A DNA stretch of 64,000 bases, from contig NZ_CP032155.1 in assembly GCF_008329905.1 (NCBI RefSeq), positions 5,890,001 to 5,954,000 of the forward strand, given 5' to 3'. The notes below the pieces were generated by a model, which worked only from the letters and a program-made list of their open reading frames with translations, was not told where the DNA came from and ran no database searches. A program made the position numbers and the translations under genes. Of this stretch, positions 33,805 to 42,375 are shown in pieces; within the stretch, counting starts at the first letter, position 1; each line of letters opens with the position of its first letter. The stretch comes from Mycobacterium sp. ELW1 (GTDB lineage Bacteria; Actinomycetota; Actinomycetes; Mycobacteriales; Mycobacteriaceae).

Positions 33805-34629
33805 ATGAGCCAGCAGTATGAATCCCTCACCGTCGAGGTCAAGGACCACGTTGCCCAGGTCACGCTGATCGGCCCGGGCAAAGGAAATGCCATGGGTCCG
33901 GCGTTCTGGGCAGAGATGCCGGTGGCCTTCGGCGAGCTCGATGCCGATCCCGACGTGCGGGCGATCGTGCTGACCGGCTCCGGCCGCAACTTCAGCTACG
34001 GCCTGGACCTGGTCGCGATGGGCGACACCATCGGCGGTGCGATGTCCGGAGAGGTCTCGGCCCGGCCTCGCGTCGAGTTCCACGGCAAGCTCAAGCGCAT
34101 GCAGCAGTCGATCACCGCGGTGGCCGACTGCCGCACCCCGACGATCGCGGCCATCCACGGCTGGTGCATCGGTGGCGGCGTCGACCTGATCAGTGCGGTG
34201 GACCTCCGCTACGCCAGCGCCGACGCCAAGTTCTCGGTACGCGAGGTCAAGCTGTCCATCGTTGCCGACGTGGGCAGCCTGGCCCGGCTGCCGTACATCC
34301 TGTCCGACGGACATCTTCGCGAATTGGCGTTGACAGGCAAGGACATTGACGCCGCACGCGCCGAGAAGATCGGTCTGGTCAACGACGTCTACCCGGACCC
34401 CGAGGCCACGCTGGCCGCGGCACACGAGACCGCCGCCGAGATCGCGGCGAACTCGCCGCTGGTGGTGCACGGCATCAAGGACGTCCTCGACGAGCAGCGC
34501 ACCGCCGCCGTGGCGGCTAGCCTGCGCTACGTCGCGGCCTGGAATTCGGCGTTCCTGCCGTCCAAGGACCTCAACGAGGGCATTGCGGCGATGTTCGCCA
34601 AACGGAAGCCGGAGTTCACCGGCGAATAG
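33805..34629 (+). CDS. echA21: Crotonase-fold EchA21, probable dienoyl-CoA isomerase type
   Basis: A 274-residue enoyl-CoA hydratase/isomerase. Oxyanion-hole parts are SGRNFSYGLDLVAM and IHGWCIGGGVDLISAVDLRY. The region that decides the reaction reads FSVREVKLSIVADVGSLARL. This places Glu and Asp as in delta-3,5-delta-2,4-dienoyl-CoA isomerase (ECH1, whose motif is EVDVGLAADVGTLQRLP from memory) rather than the two glutamates of hydratases. It therefore probably isomerises 3,5-dienoyl-CoA in unsaturated fatty-acid oxidation. Corresponds to Rv3774. Confidence 0.88.
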   Translation: MSQQYESLTVEVKDHVAQVTLIGPGKGNAMGPAFWAEMPVAFGELDADPDVRAIVLTGSGRNFSYGLDLVAMGDTIGGAMSGEVSARPRVEFHGKLKRMQQSITAVADCRTPTIAAIHGWCIGGGVDLISAVDLRYASADAKFSVREVKLSIVADVGSLARLPYILSDGHLRELALTGKDIDAARAEKIGLVNDVYPDPEATLAAAHETAAEIAANSPLVVHGIKDVLDEQRTAAVAASLRYVAAWNSAFLPSKDLNEGIAAMFAKRKPEFTGE

Positions 34630-34632
34630 CGG

Positions 34633-34923
34633 TTACTTGCCGGCTTTGATGGCCGGTACCGCTTTGGTGACCTCGAGTGCCGTCGGCTCGTCGGTGGGCT
34701 GCGTCGTCGTGGTCGCACCCACGTTCATGGCGGCGACGGCGGGCGAGGAGTAGGCGGGGAACTTGGTCTCGTCGCCGGAGTCGGCCATATGGGTCAGCGA
34801 TGCAGGGGCCGGGTGGGTGAGCCCGAACAGGCCGAGGACCGCGATGGCACCGCCGCCGACGACAGTACCCAGCAACCTCTTATCCAGAGCCAAGCTTTTC
34901 CGAAGCTTTCGAGGGGAGGACAT
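34633..34923 (-). CDS. Small membrane-anchored/exported protein of unknown function
   Basis: A 96-residue protein. Basic N-terminus (MSSPRKLRKSLALDKRLLG), one hydrophobic segment (TVVGGGAIAVLGLFGLT, residues 20-36), then a Thr/Ala-rich tail of about 60 residues. No conserved motif is recognised. The ATG at 34923 is the natural start; the frame opens to 35088 but the leader is not signal-like. It is convergent with echA21 with a 3-base gap. From 34924 to 35145 no gene or clear structure is seen. Confidence 0.55.
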   Translation of the reverse strand: MSSPRKLRKSLALDKRLLGTVVGGGAIAVLGLFGLTHPAPASLTHMADSGDETKFPAYSSPAVAAMNVGATTTTQPTDEPTALEVTKAVPAIKAGK

Positions 34924-35145
34924 GTTGACCAGCACCTTTCGCGATGTTTCGGACCGACGCCACCTAACCGGGCCGTTCCACAAGAAGGGTCCGGCTACCA
35001 TTTGGCGCCTTACATCCTTTGTATGCCCGTCCACCGCTGGAATGCACGCGTCCCAAGCTGATCCACAGAAGTCCTGATCCCGCCCCACAGGTCACCAAGG
35101 GCGAAATGCCAGGAGTCAGATGGGCGTCAACCGGCGCCCACGCAG

Positions 35146-35232
35146 CGGTGGCGGAGGGATTTGAACCCCCGGACGGTGTTAGCCGTCTCTCGCTTTCAAG
35201 GCGAGTGCATTAGGCCGCTCTGCCACGCCACC
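35146..35232 (-). tRNA. tRNA-Ser (TGA)
   Basis: An 87-base minus-strand tRNA with acceptor GGTGGCG/CGCCACC. The anticodon stem-loop CTCGC-CTTGAAA-GCGAG gives anticodon TGA. The variable arm GACGGCTAACACCGTC is long, as in serine tRNAs, and the T-arm is GGGGGTTCAAATCCCT. Confidence 0.95.
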
Positions 35233-35249
35233 GCCGACAAGACTAGCGG

Positions 35250-35762
35250 TTAGACGCGGCCGACCCTCGTCGAGTTGCCGCCGTCCTTCAACGCCGCGCT
35301 GATCCGGCGGCAGTTCTCCCCCATCGCCGCCATCTGCGGACGCGACAACGGAGTCAGGAAGTTCTCCCGGACCCCCTTGGCGTAGGTCAGCATCGCGTCT
35401 TCGACGACCTCACGGCCGAGATCGGTGATGCTCGCCAGGACTCCGCGACCGTCGTCAGGGCTCGCCTCACGACGCACCAGCCCCGCGGTCTCCAGCCGGC
35501 GAATCTGGCGTGTCACCCGACTCGGCAACGACATCAGTTGTTCGGCCAGATCACCCATCCGAGCCGCGCCGGTCTCCGAGTTGTCCAGGATTTCCAATAG
35601 ACGAACGTCGACCAAGCTCAACTTGTGCTTGTCGACGAGCCCCCGATTCAGTGTTCCGTACAGCCGCAGTGCAGCGTCGAGGAAGTTCTGCCAAGATCTC
35701 TGCTCGGCTATATCCAACCCCGGCATCTCACTAGCGGTCCGCCCCGCAATCATCCCTCCCAT
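35250..35762 (-). CDS. MarR-family transcriptional regulator
   Basis: A MarR regulator of about 170 residues. The winged helix includes LSLVDVRLLEILDNSETGAA, LAEQLMSLPSRVTRQIRRLE as recognition helix and VRREASPDDGRGVLASITDL as the wing. The start is uncertain: ATGs at 35762, 35753 and 35726 are all in frame. The one at 35762 overlaps the palindrome ATTGCGCAAT, which may favour a later start. It is divergent from the quinone reductase gene at 35827, a likely target. GGGAGGG lies directly before the 35753 ATG. Confidence 0.85.
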   Translation of the reverse strand: MGGMIAGRTASEMPGLDIAEQRSWQNFLDAALRLYGTLNRGLVDKHKLSLVDVRLLEILDNSETGAARMGDLAEQLMSLPSRVTRQIRRLETAGLVRREASPDDGRGVLASITDLGREVVEDAMLTYAKGVRENFLTPLSRPQMAAMGENCRRISAALKDGGNSTRVGRV

Positions 35763-35790
35763 TGCGCAATCGTAAGCGACACAGCGCTGT
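35761..35790. promoter_or_regulatory. Two 10-base palindromes, possible MarR operators
   Basis: ATTGCGCAAT (35761-35770) and ACAGCGCTGT (35781-35790) are each perfect palindromes with centres 20 bases apart, two helical turns. They lie between the MarR gene and the divergent oxidoreductase. Short palindromes occur by chance in GC-rich DNA, so support is moderate. Confidence 0.4.
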
Positions 35791-35826
35791 ACGAGGCCGA
35801 AATGACCCGGGAGTAACCTGACGCCC

Positions 35827-36810
35827 ATGTTGGCCATCGTCGCTGAATCGTCCGACCGCCTGACCTGGCGCGAAGTGCCTGATGTGTCGCCCGGCCAGGG
35901 CGAAGTTCTGATCCGGGTGAACACCGCGGGTGTCAACCGTGCCGACCTCCTGCAAGCGGCCGGGAACTATCCGCCACCCCCGGGAGCCAGCAACATCCTT
36001 GGTCTCGAAGTGTCCGGCGTCATTGCGAACGTGGGCGACGGCGTGACGGGATGGACTGTCGGACAAGACGTTTGCGCACTGTTGGCCGGAGGCGGTTACG
36101 CCGAGTACGTCGCGGTGCCCGCCGGCCAGGTCATGCCCGTTCCCCTCGGGGTCTCGCTGCCCGACGCGGCCGCGCTGCCGGAGGTCGCGTGCACGGTGTG
36201 GTCCAACATCGCCATGACCGCGCAGCTGGCCGACGGCGAACTGTTGCTCATCCACGGTGGCGCAAGCGGGATCGGCACCCACGCCATCCAGGTAGCCACC
36301 GCCCTCGGCAATCGAGTGGCCGTGACGGCGGGTTCGCGCTCGAAGCTCGATCTGTGCCGCGAACTGGGGGCCGAAGTCCTAATCCCTTACCGCGACGAGG
36401 ATTTCGTCGCGCGCGTCAATAACGCGACCGACGGCCGCGGGGCGGACGTCATCCTCGACATCATGGGTGCGGCATACCTGGATCGCAACCTCGACGCGTT
36501 GGCACCGGACGGCCGGATGACCATCATCGGAATGCAGGGTGGCATCAAAGCCGAATTCAACATCGCCAAGGCGGTCGCCAAGCGGCTGCACGTGATCGGT
36601 ACCTCCTTGCGCGGCCGGCCCATCGACGGTCCGCACGGAAAGAAGGCCATCGTCGACGCGGTGGTGTCCTCGGTCTGGCCGATGATCGCCGACGGCAGAG
36701 TCAGGCCCATCATCGGTGCCCGGTTCCCCATCACCGAGGCCGCCGAAGCGCACCGGGTGCTGGCCGCCGGAGAGACGTTCGGGAAAGTGTTGCTGACCGT
36801 CAACGAGTGA
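35827..36810 (+). CDS. NAD(P)H:quinone oxidoreductase, PIG3-like (MDR family)
   Basis: A 327-residue zinc-free MDR. It starts MLAIVAESSDRLTWREVPD, with NTAGVNRADLLQAAGNYPPP and the Rossmann LLIHGGASGIGTHAIQVATALG. TIGR02824 (PIG3)-type features include GNYPPPPGASNILGLEVSG. It probably reduces quinones with NADPH. Corresponds to Rv3777. It is divergent from the MarR gene and could be its target. Confidence 0.9.
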   Translation: MLAIVAESSDRLTWREVPDVSPGQGEVLIRVNTAGVNRADLLQAAGNYPPPPGASNILGLEVSGVIANVGDGVTGWTVGQDVCALLAGGGYAEYVAVPAGQVMPVPLGVSLPDAAALPEVACTVWSNIAMTAQLADGELLLIHGGASGIGTHAIQVATALGNRVAVTAGSRSKLDLCRELGAEVLIPYRDEDFVARVNNATDGRGADVILDIMGAAYLDRNLDALAPDGRMTIIGMQGGIKAEFNIAKAVAKRLHVIGTSLRGRPIDGPHGKKAIVDAVVSSVWPMIADGRVRPIIGARFPITEAAEAHRVLAAGETFGKVLLTVNE

Positions 36811-36822
36811 CGTGGGCCGGAT

Positions 36823-38019
36823 TCAGCCGAGTGACGCGAGCGCCCGCACCAGCTGATCGACTTCGGCCATCGTCGAGTAGTGCGCCAACCCGACGGTCAC
36901 CGCACCTCCGATGTCGTTGACGCCGATCAGGTCGAGCACCCGGGAGTTGGCGTTGCACACGGCCAGAATTCCGTTGTCCGCCAGCCGCTGGACCACCCGC
37001 TCCGCAGGCACCCCGGTCACTGCGAAACTGACGACCGGAATGTGCGCCTCCGGCCGGCCGATCACCATCACCAGGGGCAGCGATCGCAGCGAGCCCATCA
37101 AATAGTCGAAGAGTCCGTTGAGATACGAACCCGCGGATTGCATTGAGAGCGCCAGTCTTTCGCGCCGACTGCCGCGCGCCGACTCATCCAGCCCGGCCAG
37201 ATATTCGATGCTCGCGACCACTCCGGCCAGCAGACCGTACTGGTGGCCGCCGAGTTCGAGCCGTTCCGGCCCGCTGGCGTACGGGTTCATCGACACCGAC
37301 CCGAAGCTGTCGATGAGCGACGGGTTGCGGAACACCAGCGCGCCGATCGGCGGCCCGCCCCACGCCGGTGCGTTGAGCGCGACGACGTCGGCTTCGGTCT
37401 CGCCGAGATCCATCAGCTGATACGGCGCCGCGGCCGAATGGTCGACGACCACCAGCCCGCTGACGTCGTGCACGAGTTTGGTGACGGCACTCACGTCGGT
37501 GATCGTGCCCAGGGTCGAGGATGCCGACGTCATGGCCACCAATCGGGTGGGCGGGGTGATCAGGCTCTCCCACTGCCACGGCGGCAGCTCACCGGTCTCG
37601 ATGTCGACTTCGGCCCACTTGACCTTGGCTCCATACCGGTTGGCCGCACGCAGCCACGGCGCGATGTTGGCCTCGTCGTCGAGCCGGCTGACCACCACCT
37701 CGTAGCCGATCCCGGCCCGCGAGGAGGACGCATCGGCCAGCGACGTCAGCAGGATCGACCGATCGGCGCCGAGGACCACCCCGCTCGGATCGCCGTTGAC
37801 CAGGTCGGCCACCGCCTGGCGGGCGGCGTCCAGAACAGCGACGCTGCGCCGGGCCGCCGGATGCGGGCTGGCCGTGTTGGGCACCGAACCCCGGAACGCC
37901 GTCGAGACCGTGGTGGCCACCGACTCGGGGATCAGCATCCCGGCCTGGGCGTCGAAGCGCATCCACCCGTCGCCCAATGCTGGGTGCAGACCACGCACCC
38001 GGGCGACGTCGTATGCCAT
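36823..38019 (-). CDS. Cysteine-desulfurase-like class V aminotransferase fold protein, PLP lysine missing
   Basis: A 398-residue protein of the aminotransferase class V family, related to VC1184-type cysteine desulfurase-like proteins and Rv3778c. PLP-fold segments are [20 protein letters not shown] (the Asp contacting PLP) and [15 protein letters not shown]. At the place of the S-x-HK PLP-lysine motif it reads [16 protein letters not shown], so His and Lys are Pro218 and Ala219. A canonical Schiff base therefore looks impossible at that site. Function is unknown; a non-enzymatic or altered role is likely. It is convergent with the quinone reductase and divergent from the Rv3779-type gene. 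Confidence 0.82.
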   Translation of the reverse strand: MAYDVARVRGLHPALGDGWMRFDAQAGMLIPESVATTVSTAFRGSVPNTASPHPAARRSVAVLDAARQAVADLVNGDPSGVVLGADRSILLTSLADASSSRAGIGYEVVVSRLDDEANIAPWLRAANRYGAKVKWAEVDIETGELPPWQWESLITPPTRLVAMTSASSTLGTITDVSAVTKLVHDVSGLVVVDHSAAAPYQLMDLGETEADVVALNAPAWGGPPIGALVFRNPSLIDSFGSVSMNPYASGPERLELGGHQYGLLAGVVASIEYLAGLDESARGSRRERLALSMQSAGSYLNGLFDYLMGSLRSLPLVMVIGRPEAHIPVVSFAVTGVPAERVVQRLADNGILAVCNANSRVLDLIGVNDIGGAVTVGLAHYSTMAEVDQLVRALASLG

Positions 38020-38128
38020 GAGCCCACCTTAGAGCGTCGGTGATTGCGCTATTGAGACAGCGATGGCGCCTGCGGCCCTCGCCGATGGGCGATAAGGGCA
38101 GGTTCACCTGGCCAGCCATACTAGTCCA

Positions 38129-40111
38129 GTGAGCTTCGGGTTCGGAGTCCTGATCGCGGTCTTGTTGCTGATCCTGCCGGGTGCGGTGGTGGCGCTGGCC
38201 GGGCGGCTGCGCTGGTACGTCGCACTCGGCGTGGGGCCGGTGCTGACGTACGGCGTTGTGGGCCTGGCCATCATCCCGTTCGGTGCGATCGGCATCGGCT
38301 GGAACACCTGGACGGCGCTGCTGGCACTGGCCATCGTGACGGCCGCCGTGTTCGGTTTGCGGATTCTGCTCGCCCGGTATCGCGCCGCCGACCCGACCGC
38401 CGACGAGGTGTCGCTGTGGCCCGCGCTGACGGTGGCCGCCGGGGTGATCCTCGGCGCACTGTTGATCGGCATCGCGGCCTGGCGAGGGATGCCCTACTGG
38501 CAGTCCATCCCGAGCAACTGGGACTCCGTCTGGCACGCCAACACCATCCGCTGGATCCTCGACACCGGCCAGGCGTCGTCCACGCACATGGGCGAACTGC
38601 GCAACGTCGAAACCCATGCGCAGCTGTATTACCCCTCGGTCTTCCACGCGCTGGGTGCCGTGCTGGCCCAGCTGACCGGCGCAGCCCCGACCACCGCGTA
38701 CACGCTCAGTTCGCTGTCCGCCGCGGTGTGGCTGTTCCCGCTCAGCGCAGGCCTGTTGACCTGGCAGCTGCTCCGCTCCCGCGGCACCTCGCAGTGGCGC
38801 ACCGCCGGTGCGGCGGCCACCGCGGCCGCGCTGTCCGCGTCGTTCACCTCGGTGCCCTACGTCGAGTTCGACACCGCCTCGATGCCGAACATGGCGGCCT
38901 ACGGCACCGCCATACCCGCGTTCGTGCTGATCGCATCGTCCCTGCGGAATCGCGACCGCATCCCGTTGGCGGTGATCGCGCTGGTGGGGGTCTTCTCGGT
39001 GCACATCACCGGCGGTGTCGTGGTGGTCACATTCGTGGTGGCGTGGTGGCTGCTGGACGCGCTGTGGCGGCCGGTACTGGGCCGAGCACGCGACTTCATC
39101 ACCCTGGTGGTCATCGCCGTGCCCACCCTGGCGGTCCTGCTACCGCAGTTCCTCGGCGTGCTGCAGCAGGCCGAGGTCATCGCCGGGCACGCGTTCCTGA
39201 CCCATCAGGGCCGCAAACGGACACTGTTCAACGCGATCGTCCAGCACACCCGGCACCTGAACGACTACCCGATCCAGAACGTCATCGTCGCGCTGGCCGG
39301 TGCCGGCTTCGTCCTGCTGCTGACCAAGCGGATCTGGTGGCCGGCGGCGGTCTGGTTGGTGCTGATCGTGTCGATCGTGCATTCCGGCGCGCCATTCGGC
39401 GGCCCGCTCGGCACGATCATCGGCAAGTACAGCGATCTGTTCTACAGCGACCCCCGCCGGCTGTCCGCCGTGGTGACGCTGCTGCTGACGCCGATGGCCG
39501 GGATCGCGCTGTACTCGCTGGTGTTGATCCTGGTGGCCGGCGCCCGCCGGTTGACCCGACGCTGGGCCGCCGCCCGCGAGCCCGACCGCGGCTTCTGGAT
39601 CGGCGCCACCGCGGTGCTGCTGGTGGCCGTCAGCGTCGGCCTGGCCTGGCATTACTTCCCGCGCCACCGCTACCTGATGGGCGAGAAGTACGACCGGGTG
39701 ATCATCGACGACAAGGATCTGCAGGCGATGGCCTATCTGGCGACCCTGCCCGGGGCCCGGGACACCGTGATCGGCGACGCGAACGTCGACGGCACCGCCT
39801 GGATGTACGCGGTGGCCGGCCTGCACCCGCTGTGGACGCATTACGACTACCCGGTGCAGCAGGGGCCGGGCTACCACCGGTTCATCTTCTGGGCCTACGC
39901 CGACGACGCGGACCACGATCCGCGGATCGCCGAGGCGGTGAAGGCGCTGAACATCCGCTATGTGTTGACGAGCGCACCGGTGGTTCGCGGGTTCGTCATG
40001 CCCGACGGACTAGTGTCACTAGACAAGTCCAAGTCGTGGGCGAAGATCTACGACAACGGCGAGGCCCGCATCTACGAATGGCGCGGATCTGTTCCGCAGG
40101 ACACCAAGTAA
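38129..40111 (+). CDS. Rv3779-type polytopic GT-C glycosyltransferase of the arabinogalactan locus
   Basis: A 660-residue membrane protein with about 12 spans and a C-terminal extracytoplasmic domain (about 520-660). The first outer loop holds IPSNWDSVWHANTIRWILDT with D/E residues expected for GT-C catalysis, and NVETHAQLYYPSVFHALGAV follows. From memory, M. tuberculosis Rv3779 has been linked to polyprenyl-phosphomannose synthesis and to adding galactosamine to arabinogalactan, so its reaction is disputed. The GTG at 38129 is the start. It opens the arabinogalactan locus. Confidence 0.82.
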   Translation: MSFGFGVLIAVLLLILPGAVVALAGRLRWYVALGVGPVLTYGVVGLAIIPFGAIGIGWNTWTALLALAIVTAAVFGLRILLARYRAADPTADEVSLWPALTVAAGVILGALLIGIAAWRGMPYWQSIPSNWDSVWHANTIRWILDTGQASSTHMGELRNVETHAQLYYPSVFHALGAVLAQLTGAAPTTAYTLSSLSAAVWLFPLSAGLLTWQLLRSRGTSQWRTAGAAATAAALSASFTSVPYVEFDTASMPNMAAYGTAIPAFVLIASSLRNRDRIPLAVIALVGVFSVHITGGVVVVTFVVAWWLLDALWRPVLGRARDFITLVVIAVPTLAVLLPQFLGVLQQAEVIAGHAFLTHQGRKRTLFNAIVQHTRHLNDYPIQNVIVALAGAGFVLLLTKRIWWPAAVWLVLIVSIVHSGAPFGGPLGTIIGKYSDLFYSDPRRLSAVVTLLLTPMAGIALYSLVLILVAGARRLTRRWAAAREPDRGFWIGATAVLLVAVSVGLAWHYFPRHRYLMGEKYDRVIIDDKDLQAMAYLATLPGARDTVIGDANVDGTAWMYAVAGLHPLWTHYDYPVQQGPGYHRFIFWAYADDADHDPRIAEAVKALNIRYVLTSAPVVRGFVMPDGLVSLDKSKSWAKIYDNGEARIYEWRGSVPQDTK

Positions 40112-40139
40112 CAATGGGCGACGAGGGAATGCTCACTCC

Positions 40140-40646
40140 ATGACGACGAACACAGACGACGACAACATCGAGATCATCACCGGTGCCGACGGGGGCGACG
40201 CCGACGCCGACGGTCGCTCCGTGACCGACCTGGTGGAGCAGCCGGCCAAGGTGATGCGCATCGGCACGATGATCAAGCAGCTGCTCGAAGAGGTGCGCGC
40301 CGCACCGCTGGACGACGCCAGCCGCAGCCGGCTGCGCGAGATCCACGCGACCTCGATCCGCGAACTCGAAGACGGCTTGGCCCCGGAGCTGCGCGAAGAG
40401 CTCGAGCGGCTCGCCTTGCCGTTCACCGACGACAGCATCCCGTCCGATGCCGAGCTGCGCATCGCCCAGGCTCAGCTGGTTGGCTGGCTGGAGGGCCTGT
40501 TCCACGGAATCCAGACCGCGCTGTTCGCCCAGCAGATGGCGGCGCGCGCGCAGCTGGAGCACATGCGCCAGGGAGCCCTGCCGCCCGGCATCGCACAGCC
40601 CGGCCCGCCCGGAGTCCCCGGTCACGGCACCGGGCAGTACCTCTAG
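40140..40646 (+). CDS. bpa: Bacterial proteasome activator Bpa (PafE)
   Basis: A 168-residue DUF2587 protein, the ATP-independent activator that opens the mycobacterial 20S proteasome gate. It has an acidic, disordered N-terminus (NTDDDNIEIITGADGGDADA), a four-helix middle with VMRIGTMIKQLLEEVRAA, and a Pro/Gly-rich tail ending exactly GQYL. That C-terminal motif inserts in the alpha-ring pockets. Length matches the family (about 170). It corresponds to Rv3780 and sits between the Rv3779-type gene and wzt. ATG at 40140, 28 bases after the previous stop. Confidence 0.95.
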   Translation: MTTNTDDDNIEIITGADGGDADADGRSVTDLVEQPAKVMRIGTMIKQLLEEVRAAPLDDASRSRLREIHATSIRELEDGLAPELREELERLALPFTDDSIPSDAELRIAQAQLVGWLEGLFHGIQTALFAQQMAARAQLEHMRQGALPPGIAQPGPPGVPGHGTGQYL

Positions 40647-40657
40647 CCGAGACCCCG

Positions 40658-41482
40658 GTGCCTGCCGACGACCCCTACATCGAAACCCGCGACGCCTGGG
40701 TTGAGTTTCCGATCTTCGACGCCAAGACGCGGTCGCTGAAAAAGACCTTCCTCGGCGCCGCCGGCGGCGCTATCGGGCGCAACACCGAGAACGTCGTCGT
40801 GATCGAGGCGCTGCGGGACATCACGTTGTCGCTGAAGATGGGCGACCGCGTCGGCCTCGTCGGCCACAACGGCGCGGGCAAATCCACGCTGCTGCGGTTG
40901 CTGTCCGGGATCTACGAACCGACCCGCGGGTCGGCCACGGTCCGCGGGCGCGTCGCGCCGGTGTTCGACCTCGGCGTCGGGATGGATCCGGAGATCTCCG
41001 GCTTCGAGAACATCATCATCCGCGGGCTGTTCCTGGGGCAGACCCGCAAGCAGATGATGGCCAAGGTCGACGAGATCGCCGAGTTCACCGAACTCGGCGA
41101 ATACCTGTCGATGCCGCTGCGCACCTACTCCACCGGCATGCGGGTGCGACTGGCCATGGGCGTGGTCACCAGCATCGATCCCGAGATCCTGCTGCTCGAT
41201 GAGGGCATCGGCGCGGTCGACGCAGACTTCCTGAAGAAGGCTCAGACCCGGCTGCAACGTCTGGTCGAGCGGTCCGGAATCCTGGTGTTCGCCAGCCATT
41301 CCAACGAATTCCTTGCGCGGCTGTGCAAGACCGCGATGTGGATCGACCACGGCACCATCAAGATGTCCGGCGGCATCGAAGACGTCGTGCGAGCGTACGA
41401 GGGCGAGGACGCGGCCCGGCATGTGCGGGAAGTGTTGGTCGAGCACAAGTCCGATTGGTCCGACGGGGTCGCCACCCCGTGA
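40658..41482 (+). CDS. wzt: Galactan-export ABC transporter ATPase Wzt (RfbE)
   Basis: A 274-residue ABC ATPase of the polysaccharide-exporter type. Walker A GHNGAGKST is at residues 69-77, the signature is YSTGMRVRLAM, and Walker B is ILLLDEGIGAVDADF. Homologous to Rv3781 and paired with Wzm to move lipid-linked galactan across the membrane. It lacks the C-terminal carbohydrate-binding extension of some Wzt proteins. GTG start at 40658; its stop overlaps the glfT1 start by 4 bases (GTGA). Confidence 0.94.
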   Translation: MPADDPYIETRDAWVEFPIFDAKTRSLKKTFLGAAGGAIGRNTENVVVIEALRDITLSLKMGDRVGLVGHNGAGKSTLLRLLSGIYEPTRGSATVRGRVAPVFDLGVGMDPEISGFENIIIRGLFLGQTRKQMMAKVDEIAEFTELGEYLSMPLRTYSTGMRVRLAMGVVTSIDPEILLLDEGIGAVDADFLKKAQTRLQRLVERSGILVFASHSNEFLARLCKTAMWIDHGTIKMSGGIEDVVRAYEGEDAARHVREVLVEHKSDWSDGVATP

Positions 41483-42375
41483 CCGACCTGGTGTGCGCCG
41501 TCGTCGTCACTCACCGCCGCCTCGACGAACTCGCCAAATCGCTGGGTGTGTTGACCACCCAGACCCGGATGGTCGACCATCTGATCGTCGTCGACAACGA
41601 CAACGACGAGCGGGTGCGCGACCTCGTCGCCGGACAGCCCGTGCCGACCACCTATCTGGGATCCCGCCGAAACCTCGGTGGCGCAGGAGGATTCGCGTTC
41701 GGCATGCTGCACGCACTGTCGTTGGGTGCGGACTGGGTGTGGCTGGCCGACGACGACGGCCGGCCCAAGGACTCCGCGGTGCTGGCGACGCTACTGGACT
41801 GCGCCGCGCGCCATCAGCTGGCCGAGGTGTCGCCGATGGTGTGCGATCTCGACGACCCGGATCGGCTCGCCTTCCCCTTGCGGCGTGGCCTGGTGTGGCG
41901 GCGCCGTGTCTCGGAGCTGGGCTCGGAATCGGGTGGCGACGACCTGCTGCCAGGCATAGCGTCGCTGTTCAATGGGGCGCTTTTTCGGGCGCAGACGCTG
42001 GAAGCTGTTGGCATACCTGATATTCGGCTCTTCATCCGCGGCGACGAGGTCGACATGCACCGCAGGCTGGTGCTCTCAGGTCTGCCGTTCGGCACCTGCC
42101 TGAAGACCAGCTACCTGCACCCTCAGGGCAGCGACGAGTTCAAGCCGATCCTCGGCGGGAAGATGCACACCCAATATCCGGACGACCCGACTAAGCGGTT
42201 CTTCACCTATCGCAACCGCGGTTATCTGCAGGCACAGCGCGGTATGCGCAAGCTGGTGCCGCAGGAGTGGGTGCGGTTCGGCTGGTTTTTCTTGGTCCAG
42301 CGCCGCGATCCGAACGGCTTCGCCGAATGGATTCGGTTGCGGCGCTTGGGTAGGCAGGAAAGGTTCACCAGATGA
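41479..42375 (+). CDS. glfT1: Galactofuranosyltransferase GlfT1
   Basis: A 298-residue GT2 enzyme that adds the first two galactofuranose units to the decaprenyl-PP-GlcNAc-Rha acceptor. The nucleotide-binding fold starts VCAVVVTHRRLDEL. The metal motif is WLADDDG (D91-D93), and GSRRNLGGAGGFAFGM is typical of galactofuranosyltransferases. It matches Rv3782. The GTG at 41479 and the ATGA overlap with wzm (42372) show a single operon wzt-glfT1-wzm. Confidence 0.94.
   Translation: MTDLVCAVVVTHRRLDELAKSLGVLTTQTRMVDHLIVVDNDNDERVRDLVAGQPVPTTYLGSRRNLGGAGGFAFGMLHALSLGADWVWLADDDGRPKDSAVLATLLDCAARHQLAEVSPMVCDLDDPDRLAFPLRRGLVWRRRVSELGSESGGDDLLPGIASLFNGALFRAQTLEAVGIPDIRLFIRGDEVDMHRRLVLSGLPFGTCLKTSYLHPQGSDEFKPILGGKMHTQYPDDPTKRFFTYRNRGYLQAQRGMRKLVPQEWVRFGWFFLVQRRDPNGFAEWIRLRRLGRQERFTR

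Noticed and set aside
34924..35145. Possible gene in the gap before tRNA-Ser (TGA)
   Set aside because: Open frames there are short, lack ribosome sites and look like random GC-rich frames.
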